DNA of 64,000 nucleotides, taken from assembly GCF_000192435.1 (NCBI RefSeq), contig NZ_AEUD01000009.1, positions 107,601-171,600 on the forward strand, read 5' to 3'. This document shows positions 27,540 through 35,415 of the stretch, one piece after another (the stretch's first letter is position 1; every line of letters starts with the position of its first letter). The notes below the pieces were generated by a model that worked only from the letters and a program-made list of their open reading frames with translations, was not told the origin of the DNA and made no database searches. The translations under genes were made by a program, and so were the position numbers. Source of the stretch: Gordonia neofelifaecis NRRL B-59395. Its GTDB lineage: Bacteria; Actinomycetota; Actinomycetes; Mycobacteriales; Mycobacteriaceae.

Positions 27540-28001
27540 TCACCCGTCCCGCAGCTTCCTCGCCGCGCTCGTGGCCAGGGTGTCGGCGATCTCGTTGTAC
27601 TTGTCGCCCGCATGGCCCTTCACCCAGCGCCACTCCACAGTGTGGACGTCTTCGGCGGCGATCAGGTCCTGCCACAGGTCGGCGTTCTTGACGGGCTGCT
27701 TGCTCGCGGTCTTCCAGCCGTTGCGCTGCCAGCCCGCGACCCACTTCGTGATGCCGTTCCGCACGTAGCTGGAGTCGGTGTAGAGGATCACCGTCGACGG
27801 TCGCGTCAACGCCCGGAGCGCCTCGATGGCCGCCGTGAGCTCCATCCGATTGTTGGTGGTGTCGGCCTCGCTGCCGGAGATCTCCTTCTCCACGTCCCCG
27901 TATCGGAGAACCGCACCCCAGCCGCCGGGACCCGGGTTTCCCAGGCACGCACCATCAGTCGAGATCTCCACTACCTTCGAAGTGGTTCCGGCGTCGCTCA
28001 T
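27540..28001 (-). CDS. rnhA: Ribonuclease HI
   Basis: Degrades the RNA strand of RNA-DNA hybrids. The 153-residue protein has the four catalytic acids: Asp in [12 protein letters not shown], Glu in [12 protein letters not shown], Asp in YTDSSYV and Asp in [18 protein letters not shown] carries the conserved His loop. The ATG 28001 gives the standard length; a longer open frame upstream overlaps the divergent DUF1697 gene and is Arg-rich noise. Unlike some mycobacterial homologues it is not fused to a phosphatase domain. Confidence 0.93.
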   Translation of the reverse strand: MSDAGTTSKVVEISTDGACLGNPGPGGWGAVLRYGDVEKEISGSEADTTNNRMELTAAIEALRALTRPSTVILYTDSSYVRNGITKWVAGWQRNGWKTASKQPVKNADLWQDLIAAEDVHTVEWRWVKGHAGDKYNEIADTLATSAARKLRDG

Positions 28002-28033
28002 GACGTCCAACGCTACCGGGTGAGGAGATATCC

Positions 28034-28558
28034 ATGACCGCTGGCCGCGTCGTCTTGATCCGCGCGGTGAACGTCGGAGGCGCGAAGCTCCCGATGGCAC
28101 GACTGCGCGAGATCGCCGCAGAGCTCGGCGCCGCCGACGTCAGCACCTACATCGCGTCGGGCAACCTGCTGTGCACACCGCCGGACGATCCGGACGCCTT
28201 CGATCGTGCCCTCGAGCAGGCGATCTCCGACGAGTTCGGGTACTTCCGGGAGGTCATCAGCCGGACACCGGCCGAACTGTCCCAGGCCCTGACCGACTAT
28301 CCGTTCGGCGAGGCGCCGAGCGGCCACATCTACTTCCTGACCGGCGAGCCGAGCGCCGAAGCCGCATCCGATTTCTGTTCACGAGACTTCGGGAACGGTG
28401 AGAGACTTCAGGTGATCGGGCGCGACCTGCACATCGACTATCCGGCGGGCGCCGGGACCACCAAGATCACGGCGGCAGGAATTGCGAAGGGTCTCGGGGT
28501 CACCGGGACCGGACGCAATCTTCGGACCACCGCGAAACTCATCGAATTGGCCGAGTGA
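28034..28558 (+). CDS. DUF1697 family protein
   Basis: A 174-residue cytoplasmic protein of unknown function. The family start [20 protein letters not shown] is evident, followed by [11 protein letters not shown] and a C-terminal [22 protein letters not shown] precedes the ATG. It is divergent from rnhA and 15 bases ahead of the DUF202 gene, so both may be cotranscribed. Nothing in the neighbourhood defines a role. Confidence 0.8.
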   Translation: MTAGRVVLIRAVNVGGAKLPMARLREIAAELGAADVSTYIASGNLLCTPPDDPDAFDRALEQAISDEFGYFREVISRTPAELSQALTDYPFGEAPSGHIYFLTGEPSAEAASDFCSRDFGNGERLQVIGRDLHIDYPAGAGTTKITAAGIAKGLGVTGTGRNLRTTAKLIELAE

Positions 28559-28573
28559 GGAGTCGACACCGCG

Positions 28574-28957
28574 ATGACCGACAACGACCCCGCCTCGTCC
28601 ACCCCGCCGCCGAAGCCGACTCCGCCCGACGAGGTTCCACCCGGTGCCGCCGATGCGCGGTTCACCCTCGCTGCCGAACGCACCATGCTGGCCTGGCTGC
28701 GGACAGCGCTCGGCCTGATCGCGGCAGGCGTGGCCGTCATCCACGTGGTCGGTGACTTCAACGCGAGCGGTGCACGCATATCCCTCGGGGTGGCCCTCGT
28801 CGTTCTCGGATCGGCGACGGCCCTGATCGGCGCCTGGCGCTGGCAGAAGGTGACTCACATCCTGGAGAACGGCGGCAAGATGCCCGGGCCCGCCGCGGTC
28901 TGGGCGGTCACCATCGCCATGGTCGTGCTCGCTGTCGGGTTCGTCGTCTTCGGCTGA
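28574..28957 (+). CDS. DUF202 (YidH-like) membrane protein
   Basis: A 127-residue protein with a Pro-rich cytoplasmic N-terminus of about 28 residues, the family motif RFTLAAERTMLAWLRTALG, and three membrane helices, the last being AAVWAVTIAMVVLAVGFVVF. The domain is found in small bacterial membrane proteins and in eukaryotic VTC4-type proteins. Its function is unproven. It converges on the YhgE gene with a gap of only 9 bases. Confidence 0.82.
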   Translation: MTDNDPASSTPPPKPTPPDEVPPGAADARFTLAAERTMLAWLRTALGLIAAGVAVIHVVGDFNASGARISLGVALVVLGSATALIGAWRWQKVTHILENGGKMPGPAAVWAVTIAMVVLAVGFVVFG

Positions 28958-28966
28958 GCAGGCGGA

Positions 28967-30976
28967 TCACACTTCGATCGGCGGGAACAACTGCTCCATC
29001 GTGTACTGGCGATTCCGTCTCGCCGCCCACGAACTGATGGCGAGCGCACCCACCGCGACCCCGGCGAGAACCGCTACGGAGATCCACAGTCGGTGGTCGA
29101 CGCCGCCGCTGATCAGCTGGCGCAGTCCGGTGACGGCATAGCTCATCGGATCGTACGGATGGAACCATTGCGCGGGTGTCGCCGTCGTCTCCACCGGATA
29201 GATGCCGCCGGACGCGACGATCTGCACCATCAGGAAAGCCAGCGACACCACCCGTCCGACCGCGACTCCCAGCACCGCGTTGAACATCTGTATCAGCGCC
29301 AGGAACGCCCCCGACACCAGCAGCATGAAGCCGAGCATGCCGAGCGGGTGGACCGCGTCCAGGCCGACCGCGAAGTGCGCGACGGCGAACATCACGACCA
29401 CCTGCGCGACCGCGATCAGCACCGCGGGCCAGTACGACGCCAGCACCGAGCGCAGACCGCCGAGTCCGCCGATCACCGGCCTCGACTGCAGGGGCTTGAG
29501 CATCATCCAGATGATGATGGTGCCGATGAACATGGCGAGCGGCAGGAAGAACGGCGCGAAGCCGGTGCCGAACGTCGGCGCGCGGTTCTCGGTGAAGGAG
29601 CTCAGCTCGACCGGCTGCGACAGGTTCGCCGCCGTCTTCTGACGCTGCGCGTCGTCGCCGAAGTTCGGGATCTGCTTGACGCCGTCGTCCAGCCCGGCCG
29701 CGAGCTCGTCGGCACCCGCCGACAGCTGCGTGGTTCCATCGGCCAGCTGCCCCGCGCCGGTGGCGAGCTGCTCGCTGCCGTCGGTGAGCTGGATCAGCCC
29801 GGAATGCAGCGCCGCCGCGCCGGTCTCGAGTTGGCCTGCGCCGTCGCGCAATTGGGTGACCTTGTCCTGCAGTCCACCGCTCTCGAGCATGGTGAGCGTG
29901 CTGCGCAGCGGCGAGTTCTTGTCCCCGAGCTGGGCCGACAACGTCTCCGACTGCTTTGCGAGGTCATTGACCCGAGCGGTGGTCGACGGGTCGACGCCCT
30001 GCGTCCGCAAGAAGTTCTGCACCGGCGCCAACGCGCCGGCGAGGGCGCGCATGTTCGGGTCCGGGCTGGACCGGAGGCCGGCGATCACCTGCGACACGGT
30101 CTTCTCCGCCTGTGACTGCCCCGCGCCGGCGGCGCCGATCACGTTGAGCACGCCGGACAGGTCCGACGACAGCCGTGCCGCGTCGCCCGCATACTGCGAC
30201 GGCTTGATCCCCGACGACTGCACGCTGTTGAGCAGGCTCGTGAGCGGTGCGGTCGCCGCGTTGATGCCGGAGGCGAGCTGTGCGGTTCCGTCGGCCAACT
30301 GGGCCGAGCCGTCCCGGGCCGTGACCATGTTGGTCGCGAGTTCGTGTGAGCCCGACGCCAGCTCGTGGGCGCCGTCGTTCGCGGTGTGGAGCCCGTCGGC
30401 GAGCTGGGCAGAGCCGTCGGCCGCCTTCTTGATCCCGTCGCCTGCGGTGGTGAGGCCGACCAGGACCTGGTCGACGGCCTGCGCCCCGATGGTGTTGTTC
30501 ATCGCCTGGGTGACCTGTGCGGCCGCGCTCTGGCCGATGACCCCCGCGAGGTAGTTGTTGGCGTCGTTGAACGTGAACTCGATCTTCGCCTTGTGCGGGT
30601 TCGGGGTGAGGGCCGAGGTGATCGAGGACGTGAAGTCCTCGGGGATGGTGATGGTGAAGTAGTACTTGCCGTGCGCGAGTCCGTCGGCCGCCTGGTCCGC
30701 GGTGACCGGATGCAGGTCGAGCTGACCCGACGAGAGCAGTTCCTCCTGCACCTGATCGCCCGCGTTGATCTCCACGGGACCGGACTTCACGCCCTGGTCC
30801 TCGTTGACCAGCGCGACCGGGACCTTGGAGACCTCGTCGAACGGATTCCAGAACACCCATAAGTACATCGCGCCGTAGAGCAGCGGCATCAGCACCACCG
30901 TGAGCATCGCGATGCGCGGCATCGCCCCCTTGGAATAGCGCTTCAGCTCGGTGCCGAGCGACATGCCCGCCAGCAT
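28967..30976 (-). CDS. YhgE/Pip-family membrane protein (ABC permease-like)
   Basis: A 669-residue integral membrane protein. The N-terminal helix MPRIAMLTVVLMPLLYGAMYLW is followed by the YhgE/Pip extracytoplasmic domain (PVALVNEDQGVKSG). Next comes a long region of heptad-like repeats of the form LADGxxxLxxG (for example GSAQLADGTAQLASG). Five C-terminal helices of the ABC-2 type end the protein. Members act as phage-infection proteins, export components or ESX-linked factors. The ATG overlaps the stop of the ATPase gene upstream (TGATG), so the two form a transporter. Confidence 0.87.
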   Translation of the reverse strand: MLAGMSLGTELKRYSKGAMPRIAMLTVVLMPLLYGAMYLWVFWNPFDEVSKVPVALVNEDQGVKSGPVEINAGDQVQEELLSSGQLDLHPVTADQAADGLAHGKYYFTITIPEDFTSSITSALTPNPHKAKIEFTFNDANNYLAGVIGQSAAAQVTQAMNNTIGAQAVDQVLVGLTTAGDGIKKAADGSAQLADGLHTANDGAHELASGSHELATNMVTARDGSAQLADGTAQLASGINAATAPLTSLLNSVQSSGIKPSQYAGDAARLSSDLSGVLNVIGAAGAGQSQAEKTVSQVIAGLRSSPDPNMRALAGALAPVQNFLRTQGVDPSTTARVNDLAKQSETLSAQLGDKNSPLRSTLTMLESGGLQDKVTQLRDGAGQLETGAAALHSGLIQLTDGSEQLATGAGQLADGTTQLSAGADELAAGLDDGVKQIPNFGDDAQRQKTAANLSQPVELSSFTENRAPTFGTGFAPFFLPLAMFIGTIIIWMMLKPLQSRPVIGGLGGLRSVLASYWPAVLIAVAQVVVMFAVAHFAVGLDAVHPLGMLGFMLLVSGAFLALIQMFNAVLGVAVGRVVSLAFLMVQIVASGGIYPVETTATPAQWFHPYDPMSYAVTGLRQLISGGVDHRLWISVAVLAGVAVGALAISSWAARRNRQYTMEQLFPPIEV

Positions 30977-31707
30977 CAGATGTCCCCCTCCGCGTGAGCG
31001 CCGCCGGGCGCATGGAATGTCTTGTCGGTCAGCATCGACGGCACTTCGACGAGGGCACGGTGCCCCAGCCCCGGGTCGACTCGATTGACCGTCGTCGTCA
31101 CGACCGTCTGCGCCGCACCCAGCGCGGCCAGTCGCGACACCAGGATCCGATGGTCGTCGTCGCTGGAGACCTGGTCGATGTTCCCGACCACCAGCAGCGG
31201 CAGTTGCTTGGTGTTCGCCAATGCGACGCGCAACAGCAGCCCGTCCAGCTCCGACAACTCTTCGACGTAGTCGCCGAGACCGGGCAGCGGAAGGTCGCCG
31301 AACACCGGTCGGCAGATCCGCTCGAGGTCCTCGTCAGTGGCCTTGCCGATCAACCGGAACCAGCGCGCGTCCCAGCGCATCTTCTCGGTCAGCAGGTCGA
31401 CGACCCGCACCGACGCGTACACGTCGTCGAGTGCCGGGACCGCGGCGAGCGAGGCGACCTTGAAGATCGCCCGCGGCCGGGTGCGCCCGAACACGTCGAG
31501 ACTTCCGGCCTTCGGCTTCATCCGCCCGGCGAGAGTCATCTGCAATGCGGTACGGCCTGCTCCGGGCTCGGCTCGGAGGATGGTGAGTCCGCCCCTCGGG
31601 ATATCGAGGTCGAGCGGCCCGTACACCTGTCCCCACGGCCCCTTCTGGGTGAGTCCGCGCGCGACGACGGCCATCGGATCCGGTGCCGTCTCGGGGTGAT
31701 CGGTCAT
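30976..31707 (-). CDS. Degenerate ABC ATPase paired with YhgE protein
   Basis: A 243-residue ABC-type ATP-binding protein. The Walker A reads AEPGAGRTAL, with Arg in place of the invariant Lys. The signature region is ELSELDGLLLRVALA instead of LSGGQ, and the Walker B region LPLLVVGNIDQV lacks the usual Asp-Glu pair. The fold is nevertheless recognisable from RGGLTILRAEPGAG and SLDVFGR. It is translationally coupled to the YhgE/Pip protein. ATP hydrolysis is doubtful; it may bind nucleotide as a regulatory or structural partner. Confidence 0.75.
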   Translation of the reverse strand: MTDHPETAPDPMAVVARGLTQKGPWGQVYGPLDLDIPRGGLTILRAEPGAGRTALQMTLAGRMKPKAGSLDVFGRTRPRAIFKVASLAAVPALDDVYASVRVVDLLTEKMRWDARWFRLIGKATDEDLERICRPVFGDLPLPGLGDYVEELSELDGLLLRVALANTKQLPLLVVGNIDQVSSDDDHRILVSRLAALGAAQTVVTTTVNRVDPGLGHRALVEVPSMLTDKTFHAPGGAHAEGDI

Positions 31708-31865
31708 GAACCAGCAGCGTAGTCGGGATGACGGACATCGCCGGTCCCCACGCGGGCGAGAGTGTGCAAACGCACGTTATCAGATGGTGGTGTGGCCGAG
31801 GCCACGCATCGGTGGGCGATCGAAGACGGACCGCCGACCACCGCAATCTCCTTGCAATCGAACTA

Positions 31866-31880
31866 TTTAGCACTAAACTA
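31866..31880 (+). promoter_or_regulatory. MarR-type operator 1 (ridA-marR unit)
   Basis: TTTAGCACTAAACTA, 32 bases upstream of the ridA start, contains the palindrome TTTAG-CA-CTAAA and overlaps ATTTAG...CTAAAT. It is the first of four related sites, one for each transcription unit of the catabolic island. Confidence 0.6.
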
Positions 31881-31912
31881 AATGCGGAACACTCGATCCG
31901 GAGGTACATCTC

Positions 31913-32278
31913 GTGACCGTCAGCGTCTCACCCCAGCACCCCTACAGCCCGGCGTTCCGCGCCGGTGACACCGTCTACGTCTCCGGCGCACTGTCGGTCG
32001 ACGACGCGTATCAACCCGTCCCCGGACGCGACGACGCCCTCGACGCCGCCGTCGCCCGGATGACCGAGCGACTCGCAACCGCCGGGGCCGGCCTGTCGGA
32101 CGTCGTTAAGCTGACGTACTACGTGACCGACCTGTCCCTTCGCGAAGAGGCGAACCGACAGTTCGAGCGACTGTTCGCCGTCCCACGGCCGGCCCGCACC
32201 TTCCTGGAGGTCAGCGGCCTGCCCTACGGCGCAACTGTCGAGATCGACGCCGTCGCTCATGTGGCGCAGGACAACTGA
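31913..32278 (+). CDS. RidA family protein (enamine/imine deaminase)
   Basis: A 121-residue trimer-forming enzyme. Family blocks are FRAGDTVYVSGALSVDD, VVKLTYYVTDL and RTFLEVSGLPYGATVEIDAVA, the last holding the conserved Arg and Glu. General RidA proteins clear reactive enamines; a branch includes 2-aminomuconate deaminase of aromatic pathways. Placement at the head of a ring-cleavage island and under the same operator type favours a pathway-specific deaminase. GGAGG precedes the GTG start. Confidence 0.85.
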   Translation: MTVSVSPQHPYSPAFRAGDTVYVSGALSVDDAYQPVPGRDDALDAAVARMTERLATAGAGLSDVVKLTYYVTDLSLREEANRQFERLFAVPRPARTFLEVSGLPYGATVEIDAVAHVAQDN

Positions 32279-32325
32279 CCTCACCGGGCACCAGCCGCCG
32301 GAGGTCGACAGAAGGGAGGCACGGC

Positions 32326-32865
32326 ATGAAGCAGGGCGAGGAGCGTGACGCTGTCGACGAGATCGTCGAGCAGTGGGGCGTCGAGCGACCGGACATGGAC
32401 GTCTCGGCGCTCCAGGTGTTCGGTCGTCTGCATCGCAGCTACCTGCTCTATCAGACGTCGCTGGGCGGACTGTTCGCCGAGTACGGCTTGAACATGGCCT
32501 CATTCGACGTGCTCGCCTCGCTCCGCCGTGCCGGCCCGCCCTATCGCATGACCTCCGGCGAGCTCGCCAAGACGATGCTGGTGACCACCGGCGGTGTCAC
32601 GCTGCGTGTCGACCGCCTGGAGAAGACCGGTCTGGTCGAACGCAAGCGCGACCCGGACGACCGCCGGATCGTCTACGTCTGTCTGACCACGACCGGACTT
32701 CGGGTGATCGATCAGGCTGCGAACGCACACTTCTCGAACGAGCTCCGCCTGCTCGAGAGCCTCTCGGACGAGGACCGGAACTCCTTGTCGCAACTGCTTC
32801 GCCGACTCGAATCGTCCATCCTGGACGCCGAATCGGACGACGAAGCACAGCCCTTCGCCGGTTGA
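32326..32865 (+). CDS. MarR-family regulator of the catabolic island
   Basis: A 179-residue winged-helix regulator. The DNA-binding core is seen in MTSGELAKTMLVTTGGVTLR and the wing in LVERKRDPDDRRIVYVCLT, with dimerisation helices at both ends. AGGGAGG precedes the ATG by 6 bases. It is 47 bases after ridA and is cotranscribed with it. Four related palindromic motifs in front of all four units of the island make it the obvious candidate regulator, probably released by an aromatic acid or CoA ester. That assignment is an inference. Confidence 0.88.
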   Translation: MKQGEERDAVDEIVEQWGVERPDMDVSALQVFGRLHRSYLLYQTSLGGLFAEYGLNMASFDVLASLRRAGPPYRMTSGELAKTMLVTTGGVTLRVDRLEKTGLVERKRDPDDRRIVYVCLTTTGLRVIDQAANAHFSNELRLLESLSDEDRNSLSQLLRRLESSILDAESDDEAQPFAG

Positions 32866-32910
32866 GCACGCGCCACCCCACCGACGGTTGAGCGAGCGCC
32901 GCCTTCCGAT

Positions 32911-32991
32911 GGTTGAGCGAGCGCAGCGAGTCGAAACCCCCAGCACCACACACCAGGTTTCGACACGCCCTCCGCTCCGGCCGGCTCAACC
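32911..32991. repeat. Palindromic repeat (REP-like), third locus
   Basis: GGTTGAGCGAGCGCAGCGAG continues to TCGAAACC (32911-32938) and is almost the exact reverse complement of the 28-base arm in the block at 16089. The opposing arm at 32956-32991 starts GGTTTCGACACG and ends GGCTCAACC. A further GGTTGAGCGAGCG lies at 32886. Confidence 0.75.
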
Positions 32992-33044
32992 AGCGAATGG
33001 GCACCGCCCCTCCTCAACCAGCGAGTGGGGCACCGACCACAGCG

Positions 33045-33081
33045 GAACGCCCCCGCCCGGGATCTCCGGGCGGGGGCGTTC
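33045..33081. terminator. Bidirectional terminator between marR and Rieske oxygenase
   Basis: GAACGCCCCCGCCCGG and CCGGGCGGGGGCGTTC form a perfect 16-bp stem around GATCT, 12 bases from the oxygenase stop. It separates the two convergent units. Confidence 0.85.
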
Positions 33082-33092
33082 GCCGTCGCACG

Positions 33093-34124
33093 TCAGGCGT
33101 CGGCCAGCAGCTTGGCCTGCTCCTCGGCCTGCGCGCGGTACATGCGGCGCAGCCGGATCACACCGAGGTCATGCTGATAGAGGTTCTCGGCCTGGTCCGC
33201 GTCGGGGGCCATGCCCTCGAGCATCACGCGATCCTGTTCCAGCACCGCCCAGTGCCGCTCCTCCAGCGTCGTCCGATAGAGGAAGCGCCACACATCGCGC
33301 TCCCAGCCGGTGACGCGGCGGTACCGCCAGAAGAAGATCGCCGTGGTTCCCGCATCGATCGGGGTCGCCATCCCGGCGATGCCGAACGGACCTCCGGGAC
33401 CCGCGGTGGCGGGGTACGGGATCTCCAGGTCCACCCAGTCGACGCCCTCCCGGCGGAACTCGACCCAGTCGAAGTTGACGCCGCGCTGGTCGGTCTTCTC
33501 GAAGAAGAAGCCCTGGTCGGTCTCGCGAATGCGGAAGCGCGCGGTCTGCGCGCCGCCGAACATCGAGTGCGACTCGTGGTGGAGGAACGCGCCGTGCATC
33601 GGGTCGAGCAGGTTCTCGACCGCGAAACGCCACGGCGCCTCCCACTCGGTGTAGCAGAGGAACTCCGAAACGCCTTCGTCGGCAAGCGGTCCCGGCACGG
33701 TGAGAGCAGCGGGCTCGGCCTCGGTGTCGATCCCGAACCACGCCAGGATCGCGCCGCCGACCTCCTGAACCGGCAGTGAACGGACCAGCTGCTTGCCCTC
33801 CAGGTTGCAGCCGGGCATGCCCGGAACCGCGAGGACCGTGCCGTCTCCGCCGACCTGCACGCCGTGATACTTGCAGGCGATCCGGTCGCCCAGATGCATG
33901 CCGTGCGACAGCGGTGCACCGCGGTGCGGGCAGCGGTCGGCGAGCATGCGAACGGTCCCGTCCGACTGCCGGTACAGCACCCAGTCCTCGTTCAGCCTGC
34001 GGAGCTTGCGGATCTCCCCGCGCTTCACCCAGTCGGACGGACACACCGCGTGCCACTGATCGCGCATGCCGGTCGCGAAGATCTCATCGGCCGAGAGCGA
34101 CCCTCGGCTGTAGACGCGCGCCAT
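33093..34124 (-). CDS. Rieske ring-hydroxylating oxygenase, large subunit
   Basis: A 343-residue oxygenase that inserts oxygen into an aromatic ring or demethylates. The Rieske cluster is bound by CPHRGAPL and CKYHG around residues 65-87. The mononuclear iron site is ENLLDPMHGAFLHHES with the bridging Asp and two His. The short length without an adjacent small subunit fits the phthalate/vanillate class IA group, which uses a PDR/VanB reductase. That reductase is encoded upstream in the same operon. Substrate unknown. Confidence 0.92.
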   Translation of the reverse strand: MARVYSRGSLSADEIFATGMRDQWHAVCPSDWVKRGEIRKLRRLNEDWVLYRQSDGTVRMLADRCPHRGAPLSHGMHLGDRIACKYHGVQVGGDGTVLAVPGMPGCNLEGKQLVRSLPVQEVGGAILAWFGIDTEAEPAALTVPGPLADEGVSEFLCYTEWEAPWRFAVENLLDPMHGAFLHHESHSMFGGAQTARFRIRETDQGFFFEKTDQRGVNFDWVEFRREGVDWVDLEIPYPATAGPGGPFGIAGMATPIDAGTTAIFFWRYRRVTGWERDVWRFLYRTTLEERHWAVLEQDRVMLEGMAPDADQAENLYQHDLGVIRLRRMYRAQAEEQAKLLADA

Positions 34125-34343
34125 CTACTCGCCTCCCAATCGATGGATCTCGGCCTGGAACGACTCGGTCGTCCACGCCTGCCCGTCGGGCGCGAAGACG
34201 CCGACGGCGTTGAGGCCGTCGACGAGGCCCTCGAGGGTGTGCTCACCGCCGCCGAACACCTCCTCGATGGCGCCCGCGAGCTGCCGTTCGTAGGGCGTCG
34301 GGTCACCTGTGCGCGTTTGGATCGGCACCGTGTACAGACTCAT
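34125..34343 (-). CDS. Small oxygenase-operon protein (72 aa)
   Basis: A 72-residue acidic protein starting MSLYTVPIQTRTGDPTPYER, with a predicted helical middle (AIEEVFGGGEHTLEGLVDGL) and ending FQAEIHRLGGE. AGGAGGAG precedes its ATG, and it fits between reductase and oxygenase with gaps of 11 and 0 bases, so it is surely translated. Similar short proteins annotated as recombinase-like helix-turn-helix accompany actinobacterial Rieske oxygenases. The repeated association suggests a subunit or assembly factor rather than a DNA-binding role. Confidence 0.75.
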   Translation of the reverse strand: MSLYTVPIQTRTGDPTPYERQLAGAIEEVFGGGEHTLEGLVDGLNAVGVFAPDGQAWTTESFQAEIHRLGGE

Positions 34344-34354
34344 CGCGTCTCCTC

Positions 34355-35320
34355 CTAGAGATCCAGTACTAGTTCGTCTGTCTTCGCCCGCGAAACGCAG
34401 ATCATCATCGTTTCGCCGGAGTCCTGTTCGGCCGAGGAGAGGACATAGTCCCGATGGTCCGGAACCCCTCTGAGCACTCGGGTCTCGCAACTGCCGCACA
34501 TGCCTTCGCGGCAGGAGTTCGGCACGTCGACGCCTGCCGTTTCCAGGGCGTCGAGGATCGCTTCGCCGGGCGCCACCTCGACGGTGGTCCCCGAGCTCTC
34601 ACAGTGGACGGAGATCGGCTTCTCCGCCGGCTCCTCCTCGTTCTCTGCGCGCGTCTTCGGCTTGAACCGCTCCAGCCGGATCGTCTCGTCGGCCCAGCCG
34701 CCGCCCCGCTCCTCGACGGCCGCGAGGAGCCCCTCCGGACCGCACGTGTAAACCAGGGTGTCCGGCCGCGACTCGCCCAGCAGCGCGTCGAGGTCGAGGA
34801 CGCCTTCGCGGTCCTCGCTCACCACGCTGACCCGGTCGCCATACGCGCGGAGCGCATCGACGAAGGCCATCGTGTCGCGACTCCGGCCGCCGTAGTGGAG
34901 CTCCCACTCGGCCCCGGACCGCTCGGCCTGCGCGATCATCGGGAGCATCGGCGTGATGCCGATGCCGCCGGCGATGAACACGTACTTCGGCGACGAGAGC
35001 AGTTCGAAGTTGTTCCGCGGCTCACTGACGGAGACGACATGCCCCGGTCGCAGGCTCTCATGAACGTACTTGGAACCACCGCGGGTCGACGGGTCGCGCA
35101 GCACCGCGATCCGGTACGCCGTCTTGTCATCGGCGTCGCCGCACAGGGAGTACTGGCGGACGATGCCCTTGCCGAGGTGGATGTCGATGTGGGCGCCCGG
35201 CTGCCAGTCGGGCAGCGCGGCCCCACCCTGGTCTTCGAGGCGAACGGCGATCACGCCGTCGGCCTCCCAGCGCATTTCACGGACCACCAGTTCAACGGTC
35301 CCCGTCTCGAGGTTCATCAC
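34355..35320 (-). CDS. PDR/VanB-type oxygenase reductase (FMN, NAD, 2Fe-2S)
   Basis: A 321-residue reductase passing electrons from NAD(P)H to the Rieske oxygenase. Flavin binding is marked by RQYSLCG, the NAD domain by GGIGITPMLPMI and YTCGPEGLL, and the C-terminal plant-type ferredoxin by CREGMCGSC plus a downstream Cys in MMICVS. Starts at GTG 35320 or ATG 35317; GGAAGG precedes both. It is the first gene of the oxygenase operon, 41 bases after operator 2. Confidence 0.92.
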   Translation of the reverse strand: MMNLETGTVELVVREMRWEADGVIAVRLEDQGGAALPDWQPGAHIDIHLGKGIVRQYSLCGDADDKTAYRIAVLRDPSTRGGSKYVHESLRPGHVVSVSEPRNNFELLSSPKYVFIAGGIGITPMLPMIAQAERSGAEWELHYGGRSRDTMAFVDALRAYGDRVSVVSEDREGVLDLDALLGESRPDTLVYTCGPEGLLAAVEERGGGWADETIRLERFKPKTRAENEEEPAEKPISVHCESSGTTVEVAPGEAILDALETAGVDVPNSCREGMCGSCETRVLRGVPDHRDYVLSSAEQDSGETMMICVSRAKTDELVLDL

Positions 35321-35349
35321 TCAAACCCTTCCAGCCAGGCTCAATTGCT

Positions 35350-35375
35350 TTAGTGGTTAATAGTTTACCACTAAG
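35350..35375. promoter_or_regulatory. MarR-type operator 2 (oxygenase unit)
   Basis: TTAGTGGT and ACCACTAA form a perfect 8-bp inverted repeat with a 9-base spacer at 35350-35374. On the minus strand 35375-35361 reads CTTAGTGGTAAACTA, matching operator 1 at 11 of 15 positions. It lies 41 bases upstream of the reductase start. Confidence 0.6.
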
Positions 35376-35415
35376 TTGTTGTGCGCGTCACATACTTTCT
35401 TCGCTGCGGCTCTGA

